A program made the translations under genes and the position numbers. DNA of 34,287 nt. It comes from an uncultured Alphaproteobacteria bacterium. Its GTDB lineage: Bacteria > Pseudomonadota > Alphaproteobacteria > Rs-D84. The stretch spans positions 1-34,287 of the forward strand of contig CALXMQ010000011.1 in NCBI GenBank assembly GCA_944389515.1, read 5' to 3'. Numbering within the stretch: position 1 is the first letter of the stretch; each line of letters begins with the position of its first letter. Shown one piece after another: positions 16,065 to 23,800 of the stretch. The notes below the pieces were generated by a model, which was given only the letters and a program-made list of their open reading frames with translations, ran no database searches and was not told where the DNA came from.

Positions 16065-16424
16065 ATGAAAAAAATAATTTGTTTTATTATATTGGCTGTG
16101 TTTGGGTTTGGAATAATGTCGACAGATGTATTGGCATACGTCGACCGACAAACGGCAACCGTACGAATAATGAACAAGGCCGCTGGCAAGGTTCAAACAA
16201 TCGCCCTGCCCGTGGGACAAAATGTTCAATATGAAAAACTGAATATGATTGCGCGTTCGTGCAAACAAACAGACCCGTTTGATGCCGAAGATTTCTTTAT
16301 GTTTGTTGAAATTGAAAAATCAGACGAAGGAAAAATATTCAGCGGCTGGATGAGTGCAAATGAACCAGGTGACAATCCTTTGCAAAATGCTGATTATGAT
16401 GTATGGTTGGTCAAATGTGAATAG
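16065..16424 (+). CDS. DUF2155 family periplasmic protein
   Basis: DUF2155 is a small alphaproteobacterial family of exported proteins with no settled function. The 119-residue protein has a signal peptide (MKKIICFIILAVFGFGIM, cleavage after VLA). The mature part shows TATVRIMNKAAGKVQTIALPVGQNVQYEKLNM, a Cys in ARSCK, FSGWMSANEPGDNPL and the ending YDVWLVKCE, with two cysteines likely forming a disulphide. The start is ATG 16065; upstream in-frame sequence overlaps the promoter and is not protein-like. The next gene follows immediately. Confidence 0.85.
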   Translation: MKKIICFIILAVFGFGIMSTDVLAYVDRQTATVRIMNKAAGKVQTIALPVGQNVQYEKLNMIARSCKQTDPFDAEDFFMFVEIEKSDEGKIFSGWMSANEPGDNPLQNADYDVWLVKCE

Positions 16425-16435
16425 TGGCGGCAGAT

Positions 16436-16741
16436 ATGAAATTTATTAAAAGATTTTTGAAGTTTTTTATTGGTGTTGCTGTTTTAATCTTTGTTGTTTG
16501 CGTGTTTTTCTTTTCTATGCGTTCGGGTGATTTAGAAAATGCTAATTTGCGTAAATGGCGCAGTGCTGATTTAGAACGGCGTACTGCGGCTGCACAAATA
16601 TTGGTGGCATCAGATGATAATTTAGAATTATTGGTGCAATGCGTTGATAAAATTGCCACGTTGCCAGAATCTGGGGAAATGGCGGTTCGCGATGCGATTG
16701 CGTTATGTTATACTGGGATTCAGGTAAATCAAAATAATTAA
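16436..16741 (+). CDS. Small single-pass membrane protein, unknown
   Basis: The 101-residue product has one N-terminal transmembrane helix (FLKFFIGVAVLIFVVCVFFF) and a short helical outer domain with the repeat-like LRKWRSADLERRTAAAQIL. It is not recognised. A GTG at 16424, sharing a base with the previous stop (TAGTG), is an alternative start four codons earlier. It sits between the DUF2155 and DUF1460 genes with only two bases to the next start, so it is very probably in the same operon. Confidence 0.7.
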   Translation: MKFIKRFLKFFIGVAVLIFVVCVFFFSMRSGDLENANLRKWRSADLERRTAAAQILVASDDNLELLVQCVDKIATLPESGEMAVRDAIALCYTGIQVNQNN

Positions 16742-16743
16742 AA

Positions 16744-17433
16744 ATGAAACGTTGGTTGACGCTGATATTTATATTGTCTGGGTGTATGGCACCGGATTAT
16801 AATAATATCGGTCAAAAATATTTAGGCGCAACGTATCTGGATAATCCGTTGGGCGAAGAATTGCCACCAGATACAGACCCGTTGATTCGCACAGATGCGT
16901 TTGATTGCACAACGTTTGTTGAAACAGCATTGGCCGATGGCGATGTTGAAAAACTGACAAAAATACGATACAAGGACGGCAAAGTCGGTTTTGTGAATCG
17001 CAATCATTTTATTGAAACGGATTGGCTGATAAATAATTCGGATATTGTTGCTGATGTAACAACTGAATACGGTGATGTTGCCACACGAACAGTTACAATC
17101 GACAAGCAAAATTGGATGCATCATGTATATAATATTGATGCTGAATTTGAACCGCAAACTGTTTTATTAAAATATATCCCATATGATAATTTGCGGCAGA
17201 TTGATGTGTCAGAACCATTGATTGTGCTTTTTATTGCTGGAAATTTTGAAAAACGTGATATCATAGGGACTGATTTGGCGGTTCGGCATATGGGATTTTT
17301 ATTGCCTGGGGGTGTGTTACGGCATGCTTCGTCGCAATATGGGCGTGTTTTAGATGTTGATTTTTATGAATACGCCATGCAACGTGCAAAAAACAAGAAT
17401 AACATTGGAATAATGTTGGTAAAAATAAAATGA
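16744..17433 (+). CDS. DUF1460-like lipoprotein (probable cell-wall amidase/peptidase fold)
   Basis: A lipoprotein signal ends at Cys14 (LIFILSGC). The mature protein shows DAFDCTTFVETALA, with the presumed nucleophile near Cys55, then NHFIETDWLINN and later RHMGFLL and LRHASS, which supply candidate histidines. This is the pattern I recall for DUF1460, an NlpC/P60-related fold whose members include N-acetylmuramoyl-L-alanine amidase-like enzymes. Peptidoglycan recycling or remodelling at the outer membrane is inferred. The 3' end overlaps tsaD by four bases. Confidence 0.75.
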   Translation: MKRWLTLIFILSGCMAPDYNNIGQKYLGATYLDNPLGEELPPDTDPLIRTDAFDCTTFVETALADGDVEKLTKIRYKDGKVGFVNRNHFIETDWLINNSDIVADVTTEYGDVATRTVTIDKQNWMHHVYNIDAEFEPQTVLLKYIPYDNLRQIDVSEPLIVLFIAGNFEKRDIIGTDLAVRHMGFLLPGGVLRHASSQYGRVLDVDFYEYAMQRAKNKNNIGIMLVKIK

Positions 17434-18560
17434 CAGAAGAAAAAATAATTCGTATGGATATGGGGGCATTATCGGGCGATGGGCATGATGCGTCTGCATC
17501 ACGACCGGTGTTGTGTTTGGGAATTGAATCGTCGTGCGACGAAACGTCTGCGGCGATTGTGGATTCTGAACGTAACATTTTGTCGCATATTATTTATTCG
17601 CAAATCCCAGAACATCAAAAATATGGTGGTGTTGTGCCTGAATTGGCGGCGCGTGCACACATTTTGGCGATTGATGAAGTTATTCAGAAAACGTTGGATG
17701 GAGCTGGGAAATCAATTTCTGATATAGATGTCATTGCGGCAACTGCGGGGCCTGGATTGATAGGTGGCGTTTTAATTGGTTGGATGGCGGCCACAGGCAT
17801 TGCACAGTCTGCTGGTAAACCATTGGTTGCGGTAAATCATTTAGAAGGACATGCGTTGGTGCCACGATTGCATGCGGCGGCGGCAAATGGTACTGATGGT
17901 GCGGTACGTGTTGAATTTCCTTATTTATTGATGCTGGCGTCTGGGGGGCATTGTCAGATATTGTTGGTGCGTGGTGTTGGGCAATATGAAATGATTGGCC
18001 AAACATTGGATGACAGTGCCGGCGAAGCGTTTGATAAAGTTGCAAAAATGTTGGGATTGGGGTATCCTGGTGGTCCGATTGTTGATAAACGTGCCGTAAT
18101 GGGAAACGCGCATGCATTCAAATTTCCGCGTCCATTATGCGATAAACCAGGATGTGATTTTTCGTTCAGCGGTATAAAAACTGCGGCGCGCACATTTTTA
18201 TCGCGCGAAATGGCACCATATTCTGACGAATTCATAAATGATTTCTGTGCATCTTTTCAGGCAGCAGTTGTTGATTGTATAATCGACAGATTGAATAATG
18301 CGTTTCAAGATGCGCGCGTAATTGATGCAAAGCCATCAACATTGGTCGTGGCCGGCGGTGTCGCAAAAAACAGCGCTGTGCGCAGTGCGATGGAAAAATT
18401 GGCCATGACGCACAATGTAACGTTTGCGGCACCACCGATGAATTTGTGCACAGATAATGGTGCGATGATTGCGTGGGCTGGTTTAGAAAATTATCGTTTG
18501 GGACGTATTGTTACCGAACCAGTGGCGCCACGGCCACGTTGGCCTTTGACGGAGTTATAA
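17430..18560 (+). CDS. tsaD: tRNA N6-threonylcarbamoyladenosine transferase TsaD
   Basis: TsaD with TsaB and TsaE installs t6A37 on ANN-decoding tRNAs. Motifs are LGIESSCDETSAAIV, the metal-binding HLEGHALVPRLH, SGGHCQILLV, DDSAGEAFDKVAKMLGLGYPGGP, FSFSGIKTA and the C-terminal NLCTDNGAMIAWAG. It is 376 residues, about 30 longer than usual because of an N-terminal extension (MTEEKIIRMDMGALSGDGHD) before the ASKHA core. The start overlaps the previous gene's stop as ATGA, supporting the longer form, although an internal start is possible. Confidence 0.96.
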   Translation: MTEEKIIRMDMGALSGDGHDASASRPVLCLGIESSCDETSAAIVDSERNILSHIIYSQIPEHQKYGGVVPELAARAHILAIDEVIQKTLDGAGKSISDIDVIAATAGPGLIGGVLIGWMAATGIAQSAGKPLVAVNHLEGHALVPRLHAAAANGTDGAVRVEFPYLLMLASGGHCQILLVRGVGQYEMIGQTLDDSAGEAFDKVAKMLGLGYPGGPIVDKRAVMGNAHAFKFPRPLCDKPGCDFSFSGIKTAARTFLSREMAPYSDEFINDFCASFQAAVVDCIIDRLNNAFQDARVIDAKPSTLVVAGGVAKNSAVRSAMEKLAMTHNVTFAAPPMNLCTDNGAMIAWAGLENYRLGRIVTEPVAPRPRWPLTEL

Positions 18561-18561
18561 G

Positions 18562-19110
18562 ATGCAAAACAGCATGACACCATATGATGCGGCAACTGAA
18601 AAATTAGTGCGCCAGGTTCAAAAAATGCAAGTGCCTTTGATATGCCATGCTGATTATGACATGGTACAAACAGTACGTGATTTTCGTGCGGCATTTCGTG
18701 ATCCTGGGGTTCGCAAATGTTCTTTGGCGCAAAAATATGAACAAGGTCGCATCGCCCAAAAACGTTATTCGGCCGGGTTTTGCGGAATTGCCAGTTATGT
18801 ATGGAATCATATGTTCCGTATGGACGACGGTTCTGAAATATGGCGATTAAAGATGATATCGCGTGCCGATAATTATCCGGTAAACCATGTATGGCTAGAA
18901 AATTTCTTTACTGGTGAACCATTAGATTTGACGTTCGATCAATTTATTGATGAAAATGGCGCCTATTTTGAAATTCCTTATCACCGTGTTGGTAATTATG
19001 CGGCCAGTGATTTTGAATTTAAGCGTGCGTATAAATTTGCACAACATCTGGGGATGGATTTAAGTAAAATTGTGCTTGAAAATGCGTTGCGTTCTTTGGG
19101 GCGCTTATAA
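18562..19110 (+). CDS. Papain/transglutaminase-like protein, paralogue 1 (triad apparently intact)
   Basis: No named family is assigned, but the layout is that of a small cysteine-peptidase or transglutaminase fold: AGFCGIAS (Cys74 at a helix start), NHVWLEN (His109) and LDLTFDQF (Asp122). Similar C...H...D.T.DQF proteins are common in phages and accessory regions. The 182-residue protein has no signal peptide. GGAGTT lies six bases before the ATG, two bases after tsaD, so it is in that operon. It aligns along most of its length with the next gene, including YDAAT near the N-terminus and GSEIW/GDEIW after the Cys. Confidence 0.65.
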   Translation: MQNSMTPYDAATEKLVRQVQKMQVPLICHADYDMVQTVRDFRAAFRDPGVRKCSLAQKYEQGRIAQKRYSAGFCGIASYVWNHMFRMDDGSEIWRLKMISRADNYPVNHVWLENFFTGEPLDLTFDQFIDENGAYFEIPYHRVGNYAASDFEFKRAYKFAQHLGMDLSKIVLENALRSLGRL

Positions 19111-19112
19111 AC

Positions 19113-19140
19113 TTGTTTTTAACGCTAAATATGCTATAAT
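19113..19140 (+). promoter_or_regulatory. Promoter of paralogue 2, near-leaderless
   Basis: TTGTTT (19113-19118), a 16-bp spacer and a consensus TATAAT (19135-19140). The ATG is ten bases downstream with no Shine-Dalgarno sequence. Confidence 0.5.
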
Positions 19141-19150
19141 TTTATTCACT

Positions 19151-19648
19151 ATGAATACACAAGAATATTTACAGAAATACGACGCGGCAACGCGTAAAAT
19201 TTTAGAACAAGCCACAAAAATCGATATGGCTGTGCATGGTAAATTTGATGCGGAATATAAATTACAAGATATCGCATCGGTGTTACGCAGGAAATTCAAA
19301 GACCATATATTCCGTGATAAATATGTTGGTGATATGCCGTTTATGGGTTTTGTCCCGTATCCTAAGGGTTTTTGCGCACTGTCTGCGATATGTATTTATA
19401 ATTTGTATGGTGGCGATGAAATATGGACGCCGTCTGCGATAAAGCTGGGGACATGGGAATACGCGCCTGTTGTATATTTGCAAAATCGCGAATTGGATAT
19501 TCCTTTTGATACAACTGGGGATCAATTTGCGCCATTGCGTGTGCCGTATGAATTGGGGACACCTATAAACAAACGTGTGCGCGATATGAAAACACCAAAT
19601 AAAGAAAAATTTATTGCAGAAATTAAAAAAGAATTAGACAGAAGATAA
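19151..19648 (+). CDS. Papain/transglutaminase-like protein, paralogue 2 (His replaced)
   Basis: The 165-residue protein is a diverged tandem copy of the previous gene. It keeps KYDAATRKI, KGFCALSAICIYN (Cys75), GDEIW and LDIPFDTTGDQF (Asp116). At the position of the histidine it reads APVVYLQN, so the His of NHVWLEN is replaced by Val107. It is therefore probably not a hydrolase by the same mechanism and may bind or regulate the first copy. The start at 19151 is placed behind a TATAAT; an in-frame region upstream overlaps the preceding gene and is rejected. It ends 14 bases before xseA. Confidence 0.65.
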   Translation: MNTQEYLQKYDAATRKILEQATKIDMAVHGKFDAEYKLQDIASVLRRKFKDHIFRDKYVGDMPFMGFVPYPKGFCALSAICIYNLYGGDEIWTPSAIKLGTWEYAPVVYLQNRELDIPFDTTGDQFAPLRVPYELGTPINKRVRDMKTPNKEKFIAEIKKELDRR

Positions 19649-19662
19649 AAAAGGTAATGATA

Positions 19663-20907
19663 ATGGAAAGGCCACAACCGTTTGTCAGTGCAGATACGGT
19701 ATTTAGTGTATCTGATGCGTCTGCGTTGTTGAAAAACGTTGTTGAAACTGCTTTTTCGCGAATTCGTATACGTGGCGAATTGTCGCAGATTACACGCGCG
19801 ACATCTGGACACATGTATATGACAATCAAAGATTCTGGGGCGGCGATATCTGTAATTATTTGGCGCGGAACACCAATTCCGTTTAAGTTAGAAGATGGGT
19901 TGGAAGTTATTGTTACCGGACGTTTTACAACGTATCCGGCGCGCAGTAATTATCAAATTATTGTGTCAGAGATAGAAATGGCCGGCGTTGGCGCGATTCT
20001 GAAAATGTTAGAAGAACGCAAACGTAAATTGGCCGCCGAAGGATTGTTTGATCAGGCGTGTAAAAAGCCCCTGCCTCATTTGCCACAACGCATTGGTGTT
20101 GTTACCAGTCCAACAGGTGCAGCGTTTCAAGATATTCAAAATCGTTTACGTGAACGTTTTCCAGTTACTGTTGTTTTATATCCAGCCACTGTCCAGGGGG
20201 CAACCGCTGCGGCCGAAGTGGCGGCCGGTATCGAATACTTTAATCGTGAAAAAAATGTCGATGTAATTATTGTTGCACGTGGTGGTGGCGCATTAGAAGA
20301 CCTGTTACCTTTTTCCGAAGAAATTGTCGTCCGTGCCGCTGCGGCCAGTGAAATACCATTGATTTCTGGGGTTGGACATGAACCAGATTGGATGCTGATT
20401 GATTATGCGGCCGATGTACGTGCACCAACACCAACCGGTGCGGCAGAAATGGTGGTGCCAACAAAGATATCTTTGATTCAAGAATTGGATAATTTATGGC
20501 ACAGATTGTCAAATAATTTTACAACGCGTTTGACCAATGCCCAGGCACGTATGGAATCGATTGTTATAAAAAATCCTAGACAGTTGATTATGGAACAGCA
20601 ACAACGTTTGGATGATATCGCACGTACCATGAATATAATTATCGATGGTCGTGTTGTAACCGCACGCCAACGTATAGATGCCATACAGTCTTTTCCGAAT
20701 ATATTACAAAATAAAATGTGCACCTGGATGCAATCTGTATCTCATTTGGGGCAAATGTTAAATTCTTTGAGTTATAAAAGTGTTTTATTACGTGGTTATG
20801 CCATTGTGCGCGACGATAATAATAAAATCATCAGTCGCGCAGATGGTGCACACCCAGCGTCAATCGAATTCGCCGACGGGATTATTCCTGTGCAAATTAA
20901 ACGGTAA
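19663..20907 (+). CDS. xseA: Exodeoxyribonuclease VII large subunit
   Basis: XseA with several XseB subunits forms exonuclease VII, which degrades single-stranded DNA. The N-terminal OB fold has VFSVSDASALLKNVVE and IRGELSQITRATSGHMYMTIKD. The central catalytic domain has RIGVVTSPTGAAFQDI and VDVIIVARGGGALEDLLPF, then PLISGVGHEPDWMLIDYAADVRAPTPTGAAE. A helical C-terminal region follows. It is 414 residues, a little short. The ATG at 19663 has AAGG eight bases upstream; the ATG two codons earlier is too close. No xseB is in the window. Its stop abuts the convergent PAP2 gene's stop with no gap. Confidence 0.95.
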   Translation: MERPQPFVSADTVFSVSDASALLKNVVETAFSRIRIRGELSQITRATSGHMYMTIKDSGAAISVIIWRGTPIPFKLEDGLEVIVTGRFTTYPARSNYQIIVSEIEMAGVGAILKMLEERKRKLAAEGLFDQACKKPLPHLPQRIGVVTSPTGAAFQDIQNRLRERFPVTVVLYPATVQGATAAAEVAAGIEYFNREKNVDVIIVARGGGALEDLLPFSEEIVVRAAAASEIPLISGVGHEPDWMLIDYAADVRAPTPTGAAEMVVPTKISLIQELDNLWHRLSNNFTTRLTNAQARMESIVIKNPRQLIMEQQQRLDDIARTMNIIIDGRVVTARQRIDAIQSFPNILQNKMCTWMQSVSHLGQMLNSLSYKSVLLRGYAIVRDDNNKIISRADGAHPASIEFADGIIPVQIKR

Positions 20908-21450
20908 TTAGAATCGCATTCGAAAACCTAATTTGAATCCGTCGCCGTCGGCGGCAACCGTCACATTGTTATCATATTTACCAACCAGCAACCATGTAAA
21001 CAATGCACTGACCGCGGCACCGCCCAAAACATCGTGCCAATAATGTGCCCGGGCATGCACGCGTGACCATCCGGTTGCCAATGCCATTGCATATGGAATC
21101 AGCGCAGGTTTCCATCCATAGCGTTTATGCACAAACATGGCGGCTGAAAATGCGCCTGCTGAATGGCCGCTGGGAAAAGATTTCCAATCCGACCCATTGG
21201 GACGTTGTTCGATTTCCAGCATCTTTATACCTTCGGTTGCAATCTGGGCTGCGATAACTGATTCCGCCAGTTGCAGCGTGCCCCACCAATCTTTTCCCAT
21301 TACTGTCATACCTAGTGCATATGCAGGTGCCATCGCCATCATCAAATCGCCTAATTTGTTGGCGTCCGTAAATGGACCTGCAAACACAGTGTTGGAAAGT
21401 GTCAATGTCACCCCAACAGAAAGTATGGCAAAAGTTCTACGTTTTGACAT
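20908..21450 (-). CDS. PAP2-family phosphatase, exported
   Basis: The 180-residue protein has a signal peptide (cleavage after NTVFA) and the three PAP2 signature motifs: KMLEIEQRP (K-x6-RP), FPSGHSAG and SRVHARAHYWHD. The family removes phosphate from lipid substrates such as undecaprenyl pyrophosphate, phosphatidic acid or lipid A; the substrate here is unknown. It ends in FKLGFRMRF with few strong membrane helices. AAGGAT lies eight bases before ATG 21450. A structured leader with a terminator hairpin precedes it, so expression is probably controlled by attenuation. It is downstream of recN but has its own promoter. Confidence 0.88.
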   Translation of the reverse strand: MSKRRTFAILSVGVTLTLSNTVFAGPFTDANKLGDLMMAMAPAYALGMTVMGKDWWGTLQLAESVIAAQIATEGIKMLEIEQRPNGSDWKSFPSGHSAGAFSAAMFVHKRYGWKPALIPYAMALATGWSRVHARAHYWHDVLGGAAVSALFTWLLVGKYDNNVTVAADGDGFKLGFRMRF

Positions 21451-21468
21451 AATTTCTATCCTTTGTGT

Positions 21469-21497
21469 AAAAAAAAAGACCACATATTTCAGTGGTC
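21469..21497 (-). terminator. Attenuator terminator before the PAP2 gene
   Basis: On the minus strand GACCAC (21497-21492) pairs with GTGGTC (21483-21478) around an 8-nt loop, followed by nine T residues. It lies between the leader RNA and the PAP2 ribosome binding site, so readthrough is needed for expression from the leader promoter. Confidence 0.8.
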
Positions 21498-21628
21498 GGG
21501 AGTTAGAACAGTCAAACATTGATGACCCTCGCCATCTTGCGAGTGGCGACATCCCGACCATGTGTGTCGGGACAATATCGTGGTATTTCAATGTTTTGGT
21601 GTTCTAGGCCAATCCACTGGATATGTCG
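21470..21628 (-). ncRNA. Structured leader RNA, candidate riboswitch or attenuator (element 1)
   Basis: In transcript order, TAGAACA (21606-21600) pairs with TGTTCTA (21510-21504), and AAACATTGA (21596-21588) pairs with TCAATGTTT (21522-21514), forming a nested closing stem. Inside are AATA/TATT, TCCCGAC (21572-21566) with GTCGGGA (21558-21552), and CTCGC/GCGAG. After the closing stem the heptamer TCCCGAC recurs at 21501-21495 and overlaps the terminator's 5' arm. The GTCGGGA arm can thus pair locally, leaving the terminator free, or with the downstream copy, breaking it. The architecture matches element 2 at 30182-30361. I do not recognise the class, and core sequence conservation is low. 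It has its own promoter; the product would be about 155 nt if terminated. Confidence 0.7.
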
Positions 21629-21634
21629 TCAGTA

Positions 21635-21663
21635 ATTATTGAATAAAATTTATATTTTTTCAA
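21635..21663 (-). promoter_or_regulatory. Promoter of leader element 1 and the PAP2 gene
   Basis: On the minus strand TTGAAA (21663-21658), a 17-bp spacer and AATAAT (21640-21635). The -35 box overlaps the recN stop codon. The predicted start is near 21628. Confidence 0.5.
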
Positions 21664-23312
21664 TTATTTTTAATCAACGTGCGTGCCGTTGCCAATGATT
21701 CAGGGGTAATTTCAGAACCGCTGATTATTCGTGCGATTTCATTTATGCGCGCATCGCCTGATATTTCCGAAACATTGGTTGTGGTGGAATCGCCATCGCT
21801 GGATTTAGATATTTTGAAATGTTTGTCGGCATAGCCTGCGACCTGGGCAGAATGGGTTATTACCAAAGTTTGTGATGTTTGCGCCAATCGATTCAATCGT
21901 TGACCAACCGCACTGGCGGTGGCACCACTGATTCCAGTATCAATTTCATCAAATATAAACGTGTGATCGTCAGATGTTGCCAATACCACACGCAACGCCA
22001 ACATTAAACGCGCCAATTCCCCACCAGATGCCGCCCGGTGCAGTGGTGCAAATGGCATACCAGGATTGGTTTTTATCATAAATGTAATTTCGTCTGTACC
22101 ATGTGATGATGGTGCTGTGACGGTACGTTCAACCATAAAATCAGCATTTCCCAATTTCAAATCAGGTAATTCAGCCAATATTTGCGTGCGCAGTTTTTCT
22201 GCGGCATGCGCGCGTGCATGCGTCAATTCTGTGGCCGCAGAATCAAATTCTAATTTTTTAAGTGATACATCGGCGGTCAATTTTTTTAATTCTGCATCAG
22301 AATTTTCAATAGTATTTAATTCTGATGACATTTGGCGTAATTTTTCTGGCAATTCATCGGCCGGCACACGATATTTGCGCGCTGCACCACGTATTGCGAA
22401 TAATCGTTCTTCGATTGAATCCAGTGTATCTGTATCAATATCAGTTGGTGAAATTTTTTCAGAAACGTCAGATATAATTTGTGCCGCATTGTATAATGCG
22501 TCGATTTGTTCAGAATACGGATTTGGTTCTGTTTTTATGCGTTGCAAGATATGCGCCACAGAATAAATTTGTTCATCCAAAGATTCGCCACGTGGATTTA
22601 ATGCCGCAACAGCATCAGATAAAATGGCAGCGTCTTTTTCGGCGTTCATCATAACGGTGCGCTTGGTGGATAATTCTTCTTCTTCGCCAACACGAACGTT
22701 TAACGCTTCTAATTCGCGCACATTATGTTCTAAAAATTCACGTTCGGTTGCCGATTTTTCCAACATTTGGCGCAATTCTTGCAACCGAATTTCAGCCGTA
22801 TGATATTCGTTATAATTGGTATAAACTTTTTGTAACAACGTGTTGTATTCAGGTATTATTTTTGCGCCGAACAAATCCAAAGAATCACGGTGCGTTATCG
22901 GGTTCAGCAACGTGTGATTTGCGAATTGTCCATGAATTTCAACCAACGCATCGCCAATTTGTTTTAACGTCTTTACAGATATTGGTGTGTCGTTTGCCCA
23001 TGCGCGACTTTTGCCATCGGTGGACAATGTTCGACGTAATATCAGCGTGTCTGACAAATCGATTCCGTTTTCATTTAGCAGATTTTGAATATTGTCATCA
23101 ACATTATCAAATTCAGCAATAACAGATGATGTGTCGCAACCGTGTCGTATCAATCCAATATCAGACCGGGCACCCAATGCCAACGCCAGCGCGTCCAGCA
23201 ATATACTTTTTCCGGCGCCTGTTTCGCCGGTCAAAACATTTAACCCAGCCCCGAATTCCAGATTCAGTTTTTCAATCAATACAATATTAGAAATATACAG
23301 ACGTGTCAGCAT
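21660..23312 (-). CDS. recN: DNA repair protein RecN
   Basis: RecN is an SMC-like ATPase that acts early in double-strand break repair. Walker A GETGAGKS is at 29-36, a long coiled-coil region occupies the middle, and the C-terminal half has the ABC signature ASGGELARLMLALRVVLA, Walker B FIFDEIDTGISG and a QTLVITHSAQVAGYAD switch region. Length is 550 residues, typical. It lies downstream of the split addA genes on the same strand, a repair cluster. A TTGAAT-18-TATAAT promoter sits just upstream, with only six bases between TATAAT and ATG, so recN may have a leaderless transcript of its own. Confidence 0.96.
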   Translation of the reverse strand: MLTRLYISNIVLIEKLNLEFGAGLNVLTGETGAGKSILLDALALALGARSDIGLIRHGCDTSSVIAEFDNVDDNIQNLLNENGIDLSDTLILRRTLSTDGKSRAWANDTPISVKTLKQIGDALVEIHGQFANHTLLNPITHRDSLDLFGAKIIPEYNTLLQKVYTNYNEYHTAEIRLQELRQMLEKSATEREFLEHNVRELEALNVRVGEEEELSTKRTVMMNAEKDAAILSDAVAALNPRGESLDEQIYSVAHILQRIKTEPNPYSEQIDALYNAAQIISDVSEKISPTDIDTDTLDSIEERLFAIRGAARKYRVPADELPEKLRQMSSELNTIENSDAELKKLTADVSLKKLEFDSAATELTHARAHAAEKLRTQILAELPDLKLGNADFMVERTVTAPSSHGTDEITFMIKTNPGMPFAPLHRAASGGELARLMLALRVVLATSDDHTFIFDEIDTGISGATASAVGQRLNRLAQTSQTLVITHSAQVAGYADKHFKISKSSDGDSTTTNVSEISGDARINEIARIISGSEITPESLATARTLIKNN

Positions 23313-23318
23313 ATCGGG

Positions 23319-23348
23319 ATTATAGTCGCATCAAACATATCAATTCAA
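23319..23348 (-). promoter_or_regulatory. recN promoter, leaderless arrangement
   Basis: On the minus strand TTGAAT (23348-23343), an 18-bp spacer and a consensus TATAAT (23324-23319). The ATG follows after CCCGAT. No LexA-type operator is recognised. Confidence 0.55.
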
Positions 23349-23356
23349 GGTTTTTA

Positions 23357-23800
23357 TTAGATTTCTTGCAATTCAAAATCGTGCAACCATAATATATACC
23401 CCATGATTTGATAGCCAGGATATATATCGCGTAATAAAGATTTATATTCGTTTATTTGTGCAACATATTTATCAAACAACGCAGTTTTGTCGGTATCTGA
23501 TTTATAATCTAACACATATACTTGTTTTTGTTCTGGGGCGACAACCAATCTGTCTAAACGGCGACTGATAAATCGGTTATTTACAATGCCGGCGATTGGA
23601 ACCTCGGTTTTTGCGTTTGGGCCAAAAAAGCGTGCCAGTTTAGGGTTTTGAGATATTTTTGCCACTAAATCAGCGTCGCCGCTGGTTTGTTCAGACGAAA
23701 TAACAATGTGTTGCATGCATTTGTGTATTTCGCGTCCGGTACGGGTTGCGAATTCTTGGTGTTTTATTTGCGATAAAACGTCAGTCAGTTTATTCGACAT
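23357..23800 (-). CDS. AddA C-terminal nuclease domain, encoded separately
   Basis: This 147-residue protein corresponds to the PD-(D/E)XK nuclease module that normally ends AddA. It shows GREIHKCMQ (motif His), RRLDRLVV (Asp), VYVLDYKSD (D-x-K) and AQINEYKSLL (Gln, Tyr), so the RecB-family active site looks complete. Its ATG (MSNKLTD) lies inside the end of the helicase gene, an 11-base overlap in another frame, which fits translational coupling. It is either a true gene split or a frameshifted addA. The intact motifs and proper start favour a functional two-subunit form. Confidence 0.8.
   Translation of the reverse strand: MSNKLTDVLSQIKHQEFATRTGREIHKCMQHIVISSEQTSGDADLVAKISQNPKLARFFGPNAKTEVPIAGIVNNRFISRRLDRLVVAPEQKQVYVLDYKSDTDKTALFDKYVAQINEYKSLLRDIYPGYQIMGYILWLHDFELQEI

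Noticed and set aside
19070..19150. Upstream extension of paralogue 2 by 27 codons
   Set aside because: It overlaps the end of the previous gene in another frame and the TATAAT promoter; the MNTQEYLQKYDAAT start aligns with the paralogue.
21470..21628. Integron attC site, retron ncRNA or IS200/IS605 end as explanation for the structured elements
   Set aside because: No integrase, reverse transcriptase or TnpA/TnpB gene is nearby. Promoters and U-tract terminators on the same strand, with a gene start right after, fit a leader RNA better.
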